This document shows positions 40,576 to 49,335 of a DNA stretch of 64,000 nt, piece by piece (positions within the stretch are counted from its first letter, which is position 1; the number at the start of each line of letters is the position of its first letter). The notes beneath the pieces were generated by a model. The model made no database searches. It saw only the letters and a program-made list of their open reading frames with translations, and had not been told where the DNA came from. The position numbers and the translations under genes are program-made. Source of the DNA: Betaproteobacteria bacterium (GTDB lineage: Bacteria > Pseudomonadota > Gammaproteobacteria > Burkholderiales > Casimicrobiaceae); assembly GCA_003153475.1 (NCBI GenBank), contig PLYT01000093.1, positions 1-64,000 on the forward strand, in the 5' to 3' direction.

Positions 40576-40746
40576 ATGAAAGTCTTCGCGACTGCTGCTG
40601 GGCTGCTGTGCTCACTGCCGGCATTTGCCGGTGTCAACTCGGCCATTTTTTTCCAGGTGCCGACGCTCGACGAATTCGGGCTGATCGGCTTGGTCGTCGC
40701 CGTGGGCGTCGCTGCCGGCTTGGTCATCCGCCGCAAGAAAAAGTAG
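40576..40746 (+). CDS. 56-aa mini-protein: signal peptide + IPTL-CTERM-like sorting signal (copy B)
   Basis: MKVFATAAGLLCSLPAFAGVNSAIFFQVPTLDEFGLIGLVVAVGVAAGLVIRRKKK; RBS gagggagag; same length as copy A. Confidence 0.88.
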   Translation: MKVFATAAGLLCSLPAFAGVNSAIFFQVPTLDEFGLIGLVVAVGVAAGLVIRRKKK

Positions 40747-40798
40747 CGTCAGGAGCGCAGCTGCACGGCGAGCGTGCTCGCGTGCGGCTCGGACCACG

Positions 40799-41608
40799 AT
40801 GGCGATGAACGACATGTTGTCGCTGCTTCGAGTCGCCTATTACGGGCTGATGGCGGGCACATTTGCTTTCCTGCTGCTGTGGGAGGACGGTGCGCCATTG
40901 GTGGCAGGCATGCCCTCGCGGCGGCGCCACGTTCTACGCAACCTTGCCATGTTCGTGTGCGTGGTCGCGGTCGCGGACGGCCTGGTCGGCGGATGGCTGC
41001 TGGACATTCCGTCGCGGCTGACAATCACGCCGCCGGGCTTGTTAACCCCGTTGCCGCTAGCCATCCAGCTGATCGTCGCGTTTGTCGTGATGGACCTGTC
41101 CACCTACGCGTTTCATCGGCTGCTTCACGCGCAGCGCTGGCTCTGGCTGATGCACTCGGTGCACCACTCCGACGCGTACCTCGACGTCAGCAGCAGTATT
41201 CGCCATCATCCGGTCGAAGTGGCGCTGGATGTCGCCCTGAAGCTGGTGCTGTACCTGTTACTGGGACTGCCGCTTTGGATGGAGGCGGCGCGCACGTTGC
41301 TGATCAATCCGCTGAGCATGGCGCAGCACGCCAACATCGCCTATCCGCCCTGGATCGAGCGTCCGCTGCGCTGGCTGCTGGTCACTCCGCAGATGCATCG
41401 GGTCCACCACATCCCCAACGAGGCGGAGACCAATTCCAACTTCGGACAATGCTTCTCCTTCTGGGACCGGATGTTCGGCACCTACCGCGCAGCGGATCCG
41501 GCGCTCCCGCCCCGCTTCGGCCTGGCTAACCTCGGCGGGGAGACATTTCAGTCGATCGCCGGCATGCTCCTGACCCCCGTCCGGGCGTGGCGGCTGCGCA
41601 CGCTGTAG
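40799..41608 (+). CDS. Sterol desaturase/fatty acid hydroxylase family protein
   Basis: His boxes HRLLH, HSVHHSD, HRVHHIPNEAETNSNFG; FSFWDRMFGTY. Confidence 0.92.
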   Translation: MAMNDMLSLLRVAYYGLMAGTFAFLLLWEDGAPLVAGMPSRRRHVLRNLAMFVCVVAVADGLVGGWLLDIPSRLTITPPGLLTPLPLAIQLIVAFVVMDLSTYAFHRLLHAQRWLWLMHSVHHSDAYLDVSSSIRHHPVEVALDVALKLVLYLLLGLPLWMEAARTLLINPLSMAQHANIAYPPWIERPLRWLLVTPQMHRVHHIPNEAETNSNFGQCFSFWDRMFGTYRAADPALPPRFGLANLGGETFQSIAGMLLTPVRAWRLRTL

Positions 41609-41752
41609 CCATTGCCGGCGTCATGGCCGGCCTCATGCCCGACGCCGCGGCCGGAATGGCGCCCGGTGGCGACAAGCGCCCATTATGACGATATCATAGC
41701 GACCGTGCCGGGCCCCAAACTCCCGGTCCGAGAGTCCGACCCAGGGGAGCCG

Positions 41753-42580
41753 ATGAGTTGCCAGATCTGCGGACGGCGCAGCGCGCCGGGGTCCAAGCTT
41801 TGCGCCGACTGTCGTGCCGCGCGCAAGCGCGCCTTCGATGCAACGATCACTCAACCGCTGATGGCGATGGCCGGCGCGGGCACGGTCTCGCGCACGTTGG
41901 CGCGGCTGCGCCGGGCGGAGGCCTCGCCAGAAGCCAAGGCTCGGCGGGGCGCCCGCAAAGCCAAGGCCGCCGCGGAAAGCGCAGCCCCGCCGGTGGTCGC
42001 GCCGACGGCTGCTCGGAAATCGGCCGGCTCGCGGTCCTTGCTGTGGATTTTATTGTCGATCGGCGTCGCGTTCGCGGGGATCGCGGGCTGGTATCTGCCG
42101 AGTCGCGCGCCCGCCACGCCCGAGGCCGATCGGGACTCGTTCGCGACGCCCTCGGCGCCCCCCCAAGCCGGCGCCGACGTCGAATCGCCACGCGCCACGC
42201 CCGTCGAGACGGCCCCGCCGGCGGCGACGCTGCCGCCGCTCCCCACGATCGTCGAGCGCGAGCTCGTTCCCTATGCGCCTCCAGCCGGCAGGCCGGCGAC
42301 GCCCAAGCGCGGCGCCGTGGCGGCGAAGGCAGCGCCGCCGCCCGAACCGCCGGCCGAAGTCGAAGTCGTTCGCGTGCCGACCCCGGCGCCCGCGCCGCCC
42401 GTGCCGCAGCCGGTGCCGCGAGTCGATCCCTGGCAGCAGATGAACGAAGCGATCGGCCGTTGCCCTGACGGATTCCTGGGCCGCGTCGTCTGCGAGCAGC
42501 GGGTTCGCCTGCAGTATTGCGAAGGACATTGGGGACAGGTGCCGCAATGCCCCGGGGGCCCGAGCGCCGAGCACGATTGA
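41753..42580 (+). CDS. Zinc-ribbon, single-TM protein with Ala/Pro linker and C-terminal WGxVPQCP Cys motif (paralogue 2)
   Basis: CQICGRRSAPGSKLCADCRAARKRAFD; TM LLWILLSIGVAFAGIAGWYLPS; C-term DPWQQMNEAIGRCPDGFLGRVVCEQRVRLQYCEGHWGQVPQCPGG. Confidence 0.85.
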   Translation: MSCQICGRRSAPGSKLCADCRAARKRAFDATITQPLMAMAGAGTVSRTLARLRRAEASPEAKARRGARKAKAAAESAAPPVVAPTAARKSAGSRSLLWILLSIGVAFAGIAGWYLPSRAPATPEADRDSFATPSAPPQAGADVESPRATPVETAPPAATLPPLPTIVERELVPYAPPAGRPATPKRGAVAAKAAPPPEPPAEVEVVRVPTPAPAPPVPQPVPRVDPWQQMNEAIGRCPDGFLGRVVCEQRVRLQYCEGHWGQVPQCPGGPSAEHD

Positions 42581-42615
42581 TGCGCGCGGCGGGGCGCGGC
42601 GAGTCGTGCCGCGCG

Positions 42616-43374
42616 CTAGCCCCGGCCCACAAAGGGCATCTTGGTCGCCATGATCGTCATGAACTGAACGTTGGCGTCCAACGGCAAGCTCGCCATGTAG
42701 GCGACGGCGCTCGCCACGTGCGCAACATCCATCAGTGGTTCGACGGCGACCTGGCCATTGGCCTGCGGCACACCCTTGGCCATCCGTGCCGCCAGGTCGG
42801 TGGCCGCATTGCCGATGTCGATCTGGCTGCAGGCGATGTCGTATTTTCTGCCGTCGAGCGAGCCCGACTTGGTCAGCCCCGTAATCGCGTGCTTGGTCGC
42901 CGTGTACGGTGCCGAGTTGGGGCGCGGCGCATGCGCCGAAATCGAGCCGTTGTTGATGATCCGTCCGCCGCGGGGATCTTGGCTTTTCATCATCCGGAAC
43001 GCTTCCTGCATGCACAGGAAAACGCCGGTGAGATTGATGTCAACGACGGTCTTCCACTGCTCGACGCTCAAGTCCTCGAGGTTGATGCCTGGCGCGCCGA
43101 CGCCGGCATTGTTGAACAGAAGATCGAGACGGCCGTGCGTGTCCTTGACCTTGGCGAACAGCGCCCGGACCGACGCCGGGTCGCTGACGTCGGTCGGCAC
43201 GGCCAGCGCCCGACTTGCCGTGCTGCCGGCAGCGCTCACCGTCTGGTCGAGCGCGTCGGCGCGGCGACCGGCGAGCGCCACGGAATAGCCGTCTTTCAGC
43301 AGCGCAAGCGCCACGGCGCGGCCGATGCCGCTGCCGGCGCCGGTAACGATCGCGGTTCTGGTGGACGAGGTCAT
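42616..43374 (-). CDS. SDR family oxidoreductase
   Basis: [49 protein letters not shown]. Confidence 0.93.
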   Translation of the reverse strand: MTSSTRTAIVTGAGSGIGRAVALALLKDGYSVALAGRRADALDQTVSAAGSTASRALAVPTDVSDPASVRALFAKVKDTHGRLDLLFNNAGVGAPGINLEDLSVEQWKTVVDINLTGVFLCMQEAFRMMKSQDPRGGRIINNGSISAHAPRPNSAPYTATKHAITGLTKSGSLDGRKYDIACSQIDIGNAATDLAARMAKGVPQANGQVAVEPLMDVAHVASAVAYMASLPLDANVQFMTIMATKMPFVGRG

Positions 43375-43411
43375 CGCAGGTCTCCTGTGGCGTGTTCGAT
43401 GGTTGAAAGCG

Positions 43412-43849
43412 TTAGAGATGAGCCGGCCCGAACGCTTCGGGCAACAGCTCGGCAAGATGGTAGCGGCGGTCGGCGGCGCTGTCGTCGCTGCAGCAGACGA
43501 TAAGCGCATCGGCGCCGAACTCGGAGAGCACCTGGCGGCAGGCGCCGCACGGCGGCGTTGCCCCGCGGGTCGGCGTGTATACGACGACCGCGTCGATCCG
43601 GCGCGCGCCGTCGGCGACGGCGCGGAAAATCGCATTGCGCTCGGCGCAGATCGACAGGCCGAACGATGCGTTCTCGACATTGGCGCCGGTGTGGATCCGG
43701 CCGTCTGCAGAAAGCACCGCGGCCCCGACGCCGAAGCGCGAATACGGCGCATAGGCGTGGCGCGCGGCCTCGATCGCGCCTTGCTTCATCGCCGCGAGCG
43801 TTGCCGGTGGGATCTCTCGCGCCGCAGCGCGCTCTTGACGGCGAGCCAT
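43412..43849 (-). CDS. cdd: Cytidine deaminase
   Basis: [58 protein letters not shown]. Confidence 0.94.
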   Translation of the reverse strand: MARRQERAAAREIPPATLAAMKQGAIEAARHAYAPYSRFGVGAAVLSADGRIHTGANVENASFGLSICAERNAIFRAVADGARRIDAVVVYTPTRGATPPCGACRQVLSEFGADALIVCCSDDSAADRRYHLAELLPEAFGPAHL

Positions 43850-43861
43850 CGGAAGTTGCCT

Positions 43862-44797
43862 TTAGTCGAAGCTGACCGGCGACTGGCGTTGCCGGTTGAC
43901 GTGCAGGCGGAAGACATCCGGACGCGCGTAGTGGCCGGCGACGTCGATGCGGCGCCGCGCGGCGGCAACCGCGTCGAGATCGATGTCGGCGTACAGGATT
44001 CCGGCTTCCCGGCGCAAGGGTCCGGCGACGATTTCCCCCCCGGGCGCAACGACGACCGAGTCGCCGTCCTGGATCCACTCGTCGGCATCCGGGTAGAGCC
44101 GCGCCTTGCAGGGAAAATCGGCGGGCAGGTCGCGCGCATTGAGCAGCGTTCCGCTGCCGACGACCCAGCAGCAGCCTTCGCGTGCGATATGCTGCATCGT
44201 GCCGATCCAGCCATCGCCGCTGTCGTAGGTCGGCGCGATGTAGACCTCGACTCCCTGCGCGTACAGCGCATAACGCGCGAGCGGCATGTAGCTCTCCCAG
44301 CAAAGCAGCGTCCCGACGCGACCCGAGGGCGTGTCGACGACGTTGAGTGTCGAACCGTCGCCGAAGCCCCAGACCATCCGCTCCGGATTGGTCGGCATCA
44401 ACTTGCGGTGCTTGTTGAGCAGACTGCCGTCGGGGCCGATGACGACGACCGTGTTGTAGATCGTGCCGCGGCTTCCGTCCTCGTCACGCTCGGTCATGCC
44501 GCAGACGATCGTCACTTGATGCTCGCGCGCGGCGGCGCACAGCGGGGTGAGATCGCCGCGCCCGATGCTCACTGCGTTGTCGACGAGTCGCGCATGCAGC
44601 TTCGCCGTGAGGCCGCCGTCGGGACCGGGACGAAGGCGCCAGATCCACGCCGGATAGCAGGGCACGAACGACTCGGGCAGGACGATCAACGCCGCACCGG
44701 CTGCCGCCGCGGTGTCGACCCATCGCACCGCTTCGCGCAAGCTTGCGGCGCGATCGAGCACGACGGGAGCCTGCTGGATGATCGCGAGCTTGGGCAT
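43862..44797 (-). CDS. Carbon-nitrogen hydrolase (nitrilase family)
   Basis: VLPESFVPCYPAWIWRLRPG; NKHRKLMPTNPERMVWGFGDG; GTLLCWESYMPLARYALYAQGVEVYIAP (Glu-Lys-Cys triad). Confidence 0.93.
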   Translation of the reverse strand: MPKLAIIQQAPVVLDRAASLREAVRWVDTAAAAGAALIVLPESFVPCYPAWIWRLRPGPDGGLTAKLHARLVDNAVSIGRGDLTPLCAAAREHQVTIVCGMTERDEDGSRGTIYNTVVVIGPDGSLLNKHRKLMPTNPERMVWGFGDGSTLNVVDTPSGRVGTLLCWESYMPLARYALYAQGVEVYIAPTYDSGDGWIGTMQHIAREGCCWVVGSGTLLNARDLPADFPCKARLYPDADEWIQDGDSVVVAPGGEIVAGPLRREAGILYADIDLDAVAAARRRIDVAGHYARPDVFRLHVNRQRQSPVSFD

Positions 44798-45079
44798 CGG
44801 AGGGTCCTTGCCGGAAGCGTGAGATGCTTTGGACGAATGCGGCGGGCGTCGGAGTGGCTCGTCGTTTCCCGTCGAGCCGCTGAAGCCGTCGCATCGCGTC
44901 GTCGCCATCAGTTTAGCATTGCCCGCAACGGTGCCGTTCCGTGCGACGCGACCCGGAACTTCCGATCCGACGACGGCTCGAATCTCTGGTTCCTGCTACC
45001 CTTGCCGCGGCGGTCGACGGTTTGCGCAGCCCATCCCGTGATGCCGCAGGCGCTCGTTTCGACCACGGATTGATCACCG

Positions 45080-46642
45080 ATGGCAATGGCAAGCGTACCG
45101 ACACCCGAACGCGCTGACGCTCGCGCGCCGGCGCTGACGTCCCGACAGGCCTTCCTGCGCGTCTTTCCGGGCGTGATGGTCGCGATGTTCCTCGCAGCCG
45201 CCGACCAGACGATACTGGCCAGCGCGTTGCCGGCGATCGCGAGCTCGCTTCACGGCTTTGCCGACATCTCCTGGGTGGTCGTCTCGTACCTGCTGGCGGC
45301 GACGATCGCGGCGCCGCTGTACGGACATCTCGGCGACCGCTTCGGCCGCAGGCGGATGCTGCTCGGCGCGCTGGCGATTTTTTCAGCGGCTTCGCTCGCG
45401 TGCGCGTTCGCGCCGACCTTGTTCATGCTGATTGTCGCGCGGGCAGCGCAGGGTCTGGGCGGAGGCGGCCTGATGACGTTGGCGCAGGCGTTGATCGGCG
45501 AGCATGTCTCGCCCCGCGAGCGGGGCCGGTTTTCGGGCTATTTCGCCACCGTCTTTGTGCTGGCGAGCACGTCGGGACCGGTGCTCGGCGCCTATCTTAC
45601 CGAGCATCTGAGCTGGCGCGCGATCTTCGCGATAAACATACCGCTCGGCGTCGTCGCCGCGTTGCTCGCCCGTCGCATCCCCGACGTGACTCTGCCGCGC
45701 GAAGGACGTTTCCGGCCGGACATCATCGGCGCGATGCTCTTCGTGCTGGCTACGCTTTCGCTCCTGTTTGCGCTCTCGTCCGGAGGCCACCGCTATGCGT
45801 GGGCGTCGTGGCAGATATTGACGCTGGCGTGTGTCGCCGCGGCCGGATTTGCACTGTTGCTGCGGTGGGAGCGCCGTGCCGCCGATCCGGTGCTTCCGCT
45901 GCGGCTGCTGGGTACACGCGCGATCGCGCGCTCCGATGCCGTCGTCGTGTGCTTCGGCGCGACCTTGTTCTCGACGATCCTGTTCCTGCCGCTGTACCTG
46001 CAGCTCGGTCGTGGTTTCGCCATCGGGCAATCGGGTTTGTTGCTGCTGCCGATCACCCTGGCGATGGTCGTCTCGTCAGCCATCACCGGCAGGCTGGTCA
46101 CGCGCACCGGCAGCGTAACGATATTTCCGCAGCTCGGGATGAGCATCGCCACGCTGGCATTCATCGCTCTCGCGGCAGCGGTCGGCTCCGCGCCGACGTT
46201 TGCGATCATGGGATTGACCAGTGTCGTCGGCATCGGCATCGGCATGGTCATGCCACCGACGCAGGTCACCGTGCAACTCGCGGCGGGACCCGCGTCGCTC
46301 GGCGCAGCGACGGCATCGATCGCGCTGTCGCGGACGATCGGCGGCGCGGCCGGTGTCGCGTTGATCGGCGCAGTGCTGATCGGCGCGCTGGGCGTTGCCG
46401 GCGATTCGCTGCCGGCGCTGTTGGCGCGCGTGCTCGAAGCGGGACCGGACGCTGTCGCGCAGATGTCGCAGGCCGAGCGCGCAACGATGGGAGCCCGGTT
46501 CGATCATGCCTATCGCATCGTCTTTGGCCTGCTGGCCGGCGTGACGGTAGTCGGCGCGGTGCTGGCGCGCACCATTCCGCGTCCCGACTGGTCTATGCCT
46601 ATTCAATCGACCGAGCGCGCGGCCAATGACGGCCCGCGCTGA
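45080..46642 (+). CDS. MFS transporter, DHA2/EmrB-QacA type
   Basis: 14-TM pattern; LAAADQTILASALPAIASSLHGFADISWVVVSYLLAATIAAPLYGHLGDRFGRRRMLLGAL. Confidence 0.94.
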   Translation: MAMASVPTPERADARAPALTSRQAFLRVFPGVMVAMFLAAADQTILASALPAIASSLHGFADISWVVVSYLLAATIAAPLYGHLGDRFGRRRMLLGALAIFSAASLACAFAPTLFMLIVARAAQGLGGGGLMTLAQALIGEHVSPRERGRFSGYFATVFVLASTSGPVLGAYLTEHLSWRAIFAINIPLGVVAALLARRIPDVTLPREGRFRPDIIGAMLFVLATLSLLFALSSGGHRYAWASWQILTLACVAAAGFALLLRWERRAADPVLPLRLLGTRAIARSDAVVVCFGATLFSTILFLPLYLQLGRGFAIGQSGLLLLPITLAMVVSSAITGRLVTRTGSVTIFPQLGMSIATLAFIALAAAVGSAPTFAIMGLTSVVGIGIGMVMPPTQVTVQLAAGPASLGAATASIALSRTIGGAAGVALIGAVLIGALGVAGDSLPALLARVLEAGPDAVAQMSQAERATMGARFDHAYRIVFGLLAGVTVVGAVLARTIPRPDWSMPIQSTERAANDGPR

Positions 46643-46742
46643 CCGCCCTGGCGCCGATCGCTGTGCTGCAGGCGCGCATTGACAATGCCTGTGCCTCGGA
46701 ATAAAAAGAATGGCGATCAACGAGGTCGACCAGGAGGAAAGC

Positions 46743-46994
46743 ATGGCGAAGGCAAAAGCAAAGGCAAAAAACAAGAAACCCGCGACGGGCGAGAGCGTCT
46801 ACCGGATCACCGAGCTGGTCGGCACAAGTCAGGTTTCATGGGAGGACGCGGCCCGGCGGGCGGTCGAAACGGCGGCGGGCTCGCTGCGCGATTTGCGCAT
46901 CGCCGACGTCGTCAAGCTCGATATGAAGGTCCAGAACGGCAAGGTCGCGGCGTATCGCGCCCGTGTCGCGCTGTCGTTCAAGTACGAGGCCTGA
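46743..46994 (+). CDS. Dodecin family protein with Lys/Ala-rich N-terminal tail
   Basis: RBS aggagg; MAKAKAKAKNKKPATGESVYRITELVGTSQVSWEDAARRAVETAAGSLRDLRIADVVKLDMKVQNGKVAAYRARVALSFKYEA. Confidence 0.88.
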   Translation: MAKAKAKAKNKKPATGESVYRITELVGTSQVSWEDAARRAVETAAGSLRDLRIADVVKLDMKVQNGKVAAYRARVALSFKYEA

Positions 46995-47064
46995 AGGCTG
47001 CTTGGGGCTGCGACAGCCTATGGCCGCCGCGCATTGCGGTCGCCCACGCGCTGAACGGTTGTCG

Positions 47065-47523
47065 CTAATACGCCGGCGTCGAGCCGGCGCGCGACGAGCT
47101 CACCTCGGCGGGCGCCGCCGAGGGGACGCCGGTACCGCTGGTGCCTACGCCGCCTGCCGCTGCCCCGCCCGGCGTCACTCTGCCGCCGCTGCGGCCGAGA
47201 TAGGGCCGCATGCCCGCGACAATATCTTCGACGCTCGATGTGCCCGAGCCGGCTGCCGTCGGCGCGACCTGAAGACAGCGGTCGGTGTCGATCACCATCA
47301 GATATTCGCCGCGCTGACGCATCGCCGCACGGGCCCTGGAGCCGCCGTCGCTCAAATCGAGCGGCGGTGTCGTATCGCGATAAATCACCTGGTCGTTTCG
47401 ATCGAACACGATATTGCAAACCATCGACTCGGCCGGAAGAGAGGCGGCGCCGACGACCAGGCCGAGAGCAGCCGCTAGAAACGGAATCTTGTGCACGGTA
47501 ATCCTTAAGGCAACCGAAGGCAT
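47065..47523 (-). CDS. Hypothetical secreted protein
   Basis: Signal peptide; SMVCNIVFDRNDQVIYRDTTPPLDLSDGGSRARAAMRQRGEYLMVIDTDRCLQV then Gly/Ser-rich tail. Confidence 0.7.
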   Translation of the reverse strand: MPSVALRITVHKIPFLAAALGLVVGAASLPAESMVCNIVFDRNDQVIYRDTTPPLDLSDGGSRARAAMRQRGEYLMVIDTDRCLQVAPTAAGSGTSSVEDIVAGMRPYLGRSGGRVTPGGAAAGGVGTSGTGVPSAAPAEVSSSRAGSTPAY

Positions 47524-47592
47524 GCATCGTATGCCTGCAGAACATGCGATGCAACCTTCATGCGAACCCGAGCGACATCACAGGAGAATGGC

Positions 47593-49158
47593 ATGGCCAA
47601 AGCAGGCAAGGCTCGAGGCGTGGTGTTGCCCGGAAGCGCCAAGGCGCCGTTCGCTGCGGCGAAGTATGTGGGTCCCGCGCGCAAATCGGACCGGGTCGAA
47701 GTGACGGTGCGGCTGCGACGCAGGAAGGCGCTGCGCTCGCCTGCCGGCGGCACGGCGTTCCGACGCATCGGCTACGAAACCTTTCGCGCCGAGCATGGTG
47801 CCGCGCCGCGCGACGTCGCCAGGGTGGAAAAATTCGCGCATGCGCACGGCCTGGACGTCACCCGCGTGAGCCTCGCGCAGCGCGCCGTCGATCTCTCCGG
47901 AACCGTCGCCGCAATGGAGGCGGCGTTCGGCACCAGGCTCAGCTGTTACCGCCATTCGGGACGCGAATTCCGTGTGCGGACCGGCCCGATCGTGATTCCC
48001 TCGGAACTCGCGGAGATCGTCGAAGGCGTGTTCGGCCTCGACAACCGTCCCCACGTCGAGCCGCACTTCCGCATCGCGAAGACGACGGGCAGGAACAAGG
48101 CTCGCGCGACCGTGACGGGCTTCACCCCGCTCGAGGTTGCCGCCTTGTACGCGTTTCCGAAAGCGTACGACGGCAAGGGTCAGACGATAGCAATCCTGGA
48201 GTTCGGCGGCGGCTACCGGGCGGCCGACCTGACCCGATATTTTTCACAACTCGGCGTTCCGATGCCGTCAGTCACCGCGGTGTCGGTCGGTGGCGCGCAC
48301 AATGCGCCGACCGGCAATCCGAACAGTCCCGACGGCGAAGTGGTGCTCGACATCGAGGTGGCAGGTGCGATCGCGCCGGGAGCGAAGATCGTCGTCTATT
48401 TCGCGCCCAACACCGACGACGGTTTCATCAACGCGCTGTACGCGGCGATCCACGACAATCTGCGGCGGCCGGCGATCGTATCGATCAGCTGGGGTAGCGC
48501 CGAGACCAACTCGACCTTGCAGTCGCTGAAGGACTACGACGCCGCCTGCATCGATGCTGCGGCTCTGGGCATAACCGTCTGCGCCGCGGCGGGCGACCAC
48601 GGATCGAGCGACACCGACCCGCCCGGCAAGCGTGCGAACGTCGATTTTCCGGCTTCGTCGCCGCATGTGCTCGCTTGCGGCGCGACGCGCCTTCTGGCCA
48701 GCAACCAGGCGATCGTCGCCGAGACGGTCTGGAACACGCACGACGGCTGGGCGACCGGCGGCGGCGTGAGCGAGATCTTTGCGCTTCCCGCGTACCAGAA
48801 AGGCGCCGGCGTGCCGAAGTCGGCGAACAAGGGCGGCAAGGCGGGCCGCGGCGTTCCCGATGTCGCCGGCAACGGCGACAGCGAGACCGGCTACCGGATT
48901 CTGGTCGATGGCGTTCAGCAAGTGGTCGGCGGCACCAGCGCGGTCGCGCCGCTCTGGGCGGCCCTGATCGCATGCCTCAACCAGGCCAAGAAAACACGCC
49001 TGGGATTCGTGCACGGCAAGCTGTATGCGCTGCCCGCCGGCAAGGGCCTGCGCGACATCACGATCGGCGACAACGGGGCCTACAAGGCCAAGGCCGGTTG
49101 GGACGCCTGCACCGGCTTGGGCGCACCCGACGGCGAGGCGCTGCGCAAGGCCCTCTAA
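47593..49158 (+). CDS. S53 family peptidase (sedolisin/pro-kumamolisin)
   Basis: Pro-domain; ISWGSAETNS; AAAGDHGSSDTDP; VVGGTSAVAPLWAALIA. Confidence 0.92.
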   Translation: MAKAGKARGVVLPGSAKAPFAAAKYVGPARKSDRVEVTVRLRRRKALRSPAGGTAFRRIGYETFRAEHGAAPRDVARVEKFAHAHGLDVTRVSLAQRAVDLSGTVAAMEAAFGTRLSCYRHSGREFRVRTGPIVIPSELAEIVEGVFGLDNRPHVEPHFRIAKTTGRNKARATVTGFTPLEVAALYAFPKAYDGKGQTIAILEFGGGYRAADLTRYFSQLGVPMPSVTAVSVGGAHNAPTGNPNSPDGEVVLDIEVAGAIAPGAKIVVYFAPNTDDGFINALYAAIHDNLRRPAIVSISWGSAETNSTLQSLKDYDAACIDAAALGITVCAAAGDHGSSDTDPPGKRANVDFPASSPHVLACGATRLLASNQAIVAETVWNTHDGWATGGGVSEIFALPAYQKGAGVPKSANKGGKAGRGVPDVAGNGDSETGYRILVDGVQQVVGGTSAVAPLWAALIACLNQAKKTRLGFVHGKLYALPAGKGLRDITIGDNGAYKAKAGWDACTGLGAPDGEALRKAL

Positions 49159-49335
49159 GCCAGCGCTAGGCGTGCGCCGAGAATGCTGGTGATGGCTGCG
49201 GCGGACACGCTGTCGGCCGGAGGCTGACAGCATCGCGGGCCGGAATCCTCTAGACTTTAGCTGGCGCGGCGCGAAGCGCGCCAGCGGAATCGTAGGCGGA
49301 CGTGCGCGCAGCTTGTGCCTGCTACGGAGGCGACG

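Noticed and set aside
40344-40746. Type I toxin or holin pair for the two 56-aa proteins
   Set aside because: A clear signal peptide ending LPAFA|G and a VPTLDEFG-TM-RRKKK tail fit a sorting signal better; no antisense RNA promoter or lysis genes were recognised.
49260-49285. Palindromic gctggcgcg...cgcgccagc upstream of the Vgb-family gene
   Set aside because: No T-tract and in GC-rich intergenic DNA; may be structure by chance, not enough support for a regulatory call.
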